A DNA stretch of 5,800 nucleotides. It comes from Gammaproteobacteria bacterium. Lineage in GTDB: Bacteria; Pseudomonadota; Gammaproteobacteria; SZUA-152. The stretch covers positions 1 through 5,800 of the forward strand of contig QIGJ01000055.1 of assembly GCA_003229995.1 (NCBI GenBank). The letters run 5' to 3'. Shown here one piece after another: positions 5,754 to 5,800 of the stretch; position 1 is the stretch's first letter, and each line of letters opens with the position of its first letter. The notes under the pieces were generated by a model that did no database searches, was not told where the DNA came from, and worked only from the letters and a program-made list of their open reading frames with translations. A program made the position numbers and the translations under genes.

Positions 5754-5793
5754 TCTACATTTTGTAGGGTGGACAAAGAGTGATTTAACCCTT

Positions 5794-5798
5794 AAGGA
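5794..5798 (+). promoter_or_regulatory. Possible ribosome binding site at the right edge
   Basis: AAGGA two bases before the window end fits a start codon within about ten bases beyond it. The gene itself is not visible. Confidence 0.35.
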
Positions 5799-5800
5799 AT

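Noticed and set aside
5763..5780. Resemblance to a widespread GTAGGGTGG-type intergenic repeat
   Set aside because: Only a short stretch is similar and the window ends before any second arm could be seen; not enough to call a repeat.

Overview
The window looks like a piece of a gammaproteobacterial chromosome. The best evidence is a full-length RecG helicase. Its N-terminal wedge region, DEQH helicase box and C-terminal ending (LQYGKV) read like the gammaproteobacterial form; from memory, Pseudomonas RecG ends very similarly. The genus cannot be fixed from the sequence alone; a marine or soil relative of the Pseudomonas/Cellvibrio branch is a guess. There is no sign of phage, insertion sequences, CRISPR or tRNA/rRNA.

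Layout, left to right. (1) Positions 1-373 hold a reading frame on the minus strand that is open to the window edge, with coding-like codon structure. It is a truncated gene I do not recognise, with a candidate minus-strand promoter about 300 bases upstream. (2) Positions 769-1908 (+) encode a complete FIST-domain sensory protein that stands alone, with no histidine kinase or cyclase beside it. (3) Positions 1909-2649 are an AT-rich stretch of about 740 bases without a convincing gene. It holds a 16-bp RNA-type hairpin whose only imperfections are wobble pairs in plus-strand RNA, and a weak terminator-like hairpin. (4) Positions 2650-3111 (+) encode a small lysine-rich, histone H1-like basic protein with a good ribosome binding site and its own intrinsic terminator. 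(5) A second intrinsic terminator, facing the other way, begins 10 bases later. It ends the leftward transcript that carries recG and perhaps two tiny coupled ORFs (3191-3408). (6) Positions 3504-5624 (-) encode RecG from a TTG start, with a candidate promoter and an exact DnaA box in the leader. (7) A long perfect hairpin (5681-5713) separates recG from a gene that probably starts just beyond the right edge, since a promoter-like -10 and a Shine-Dalgarno sequence point rightward.

The genes do not form an obvious pathway. They are separate transcription units: a sensory protein, a nucleoid-type protein and a DNA repair helicase. The least explained parts are the truncated left gene, the structured 1909-2649 interval, and the coupled mini-ORFs between recG and its terminator. 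None of these amounts to a demonstrated new system.
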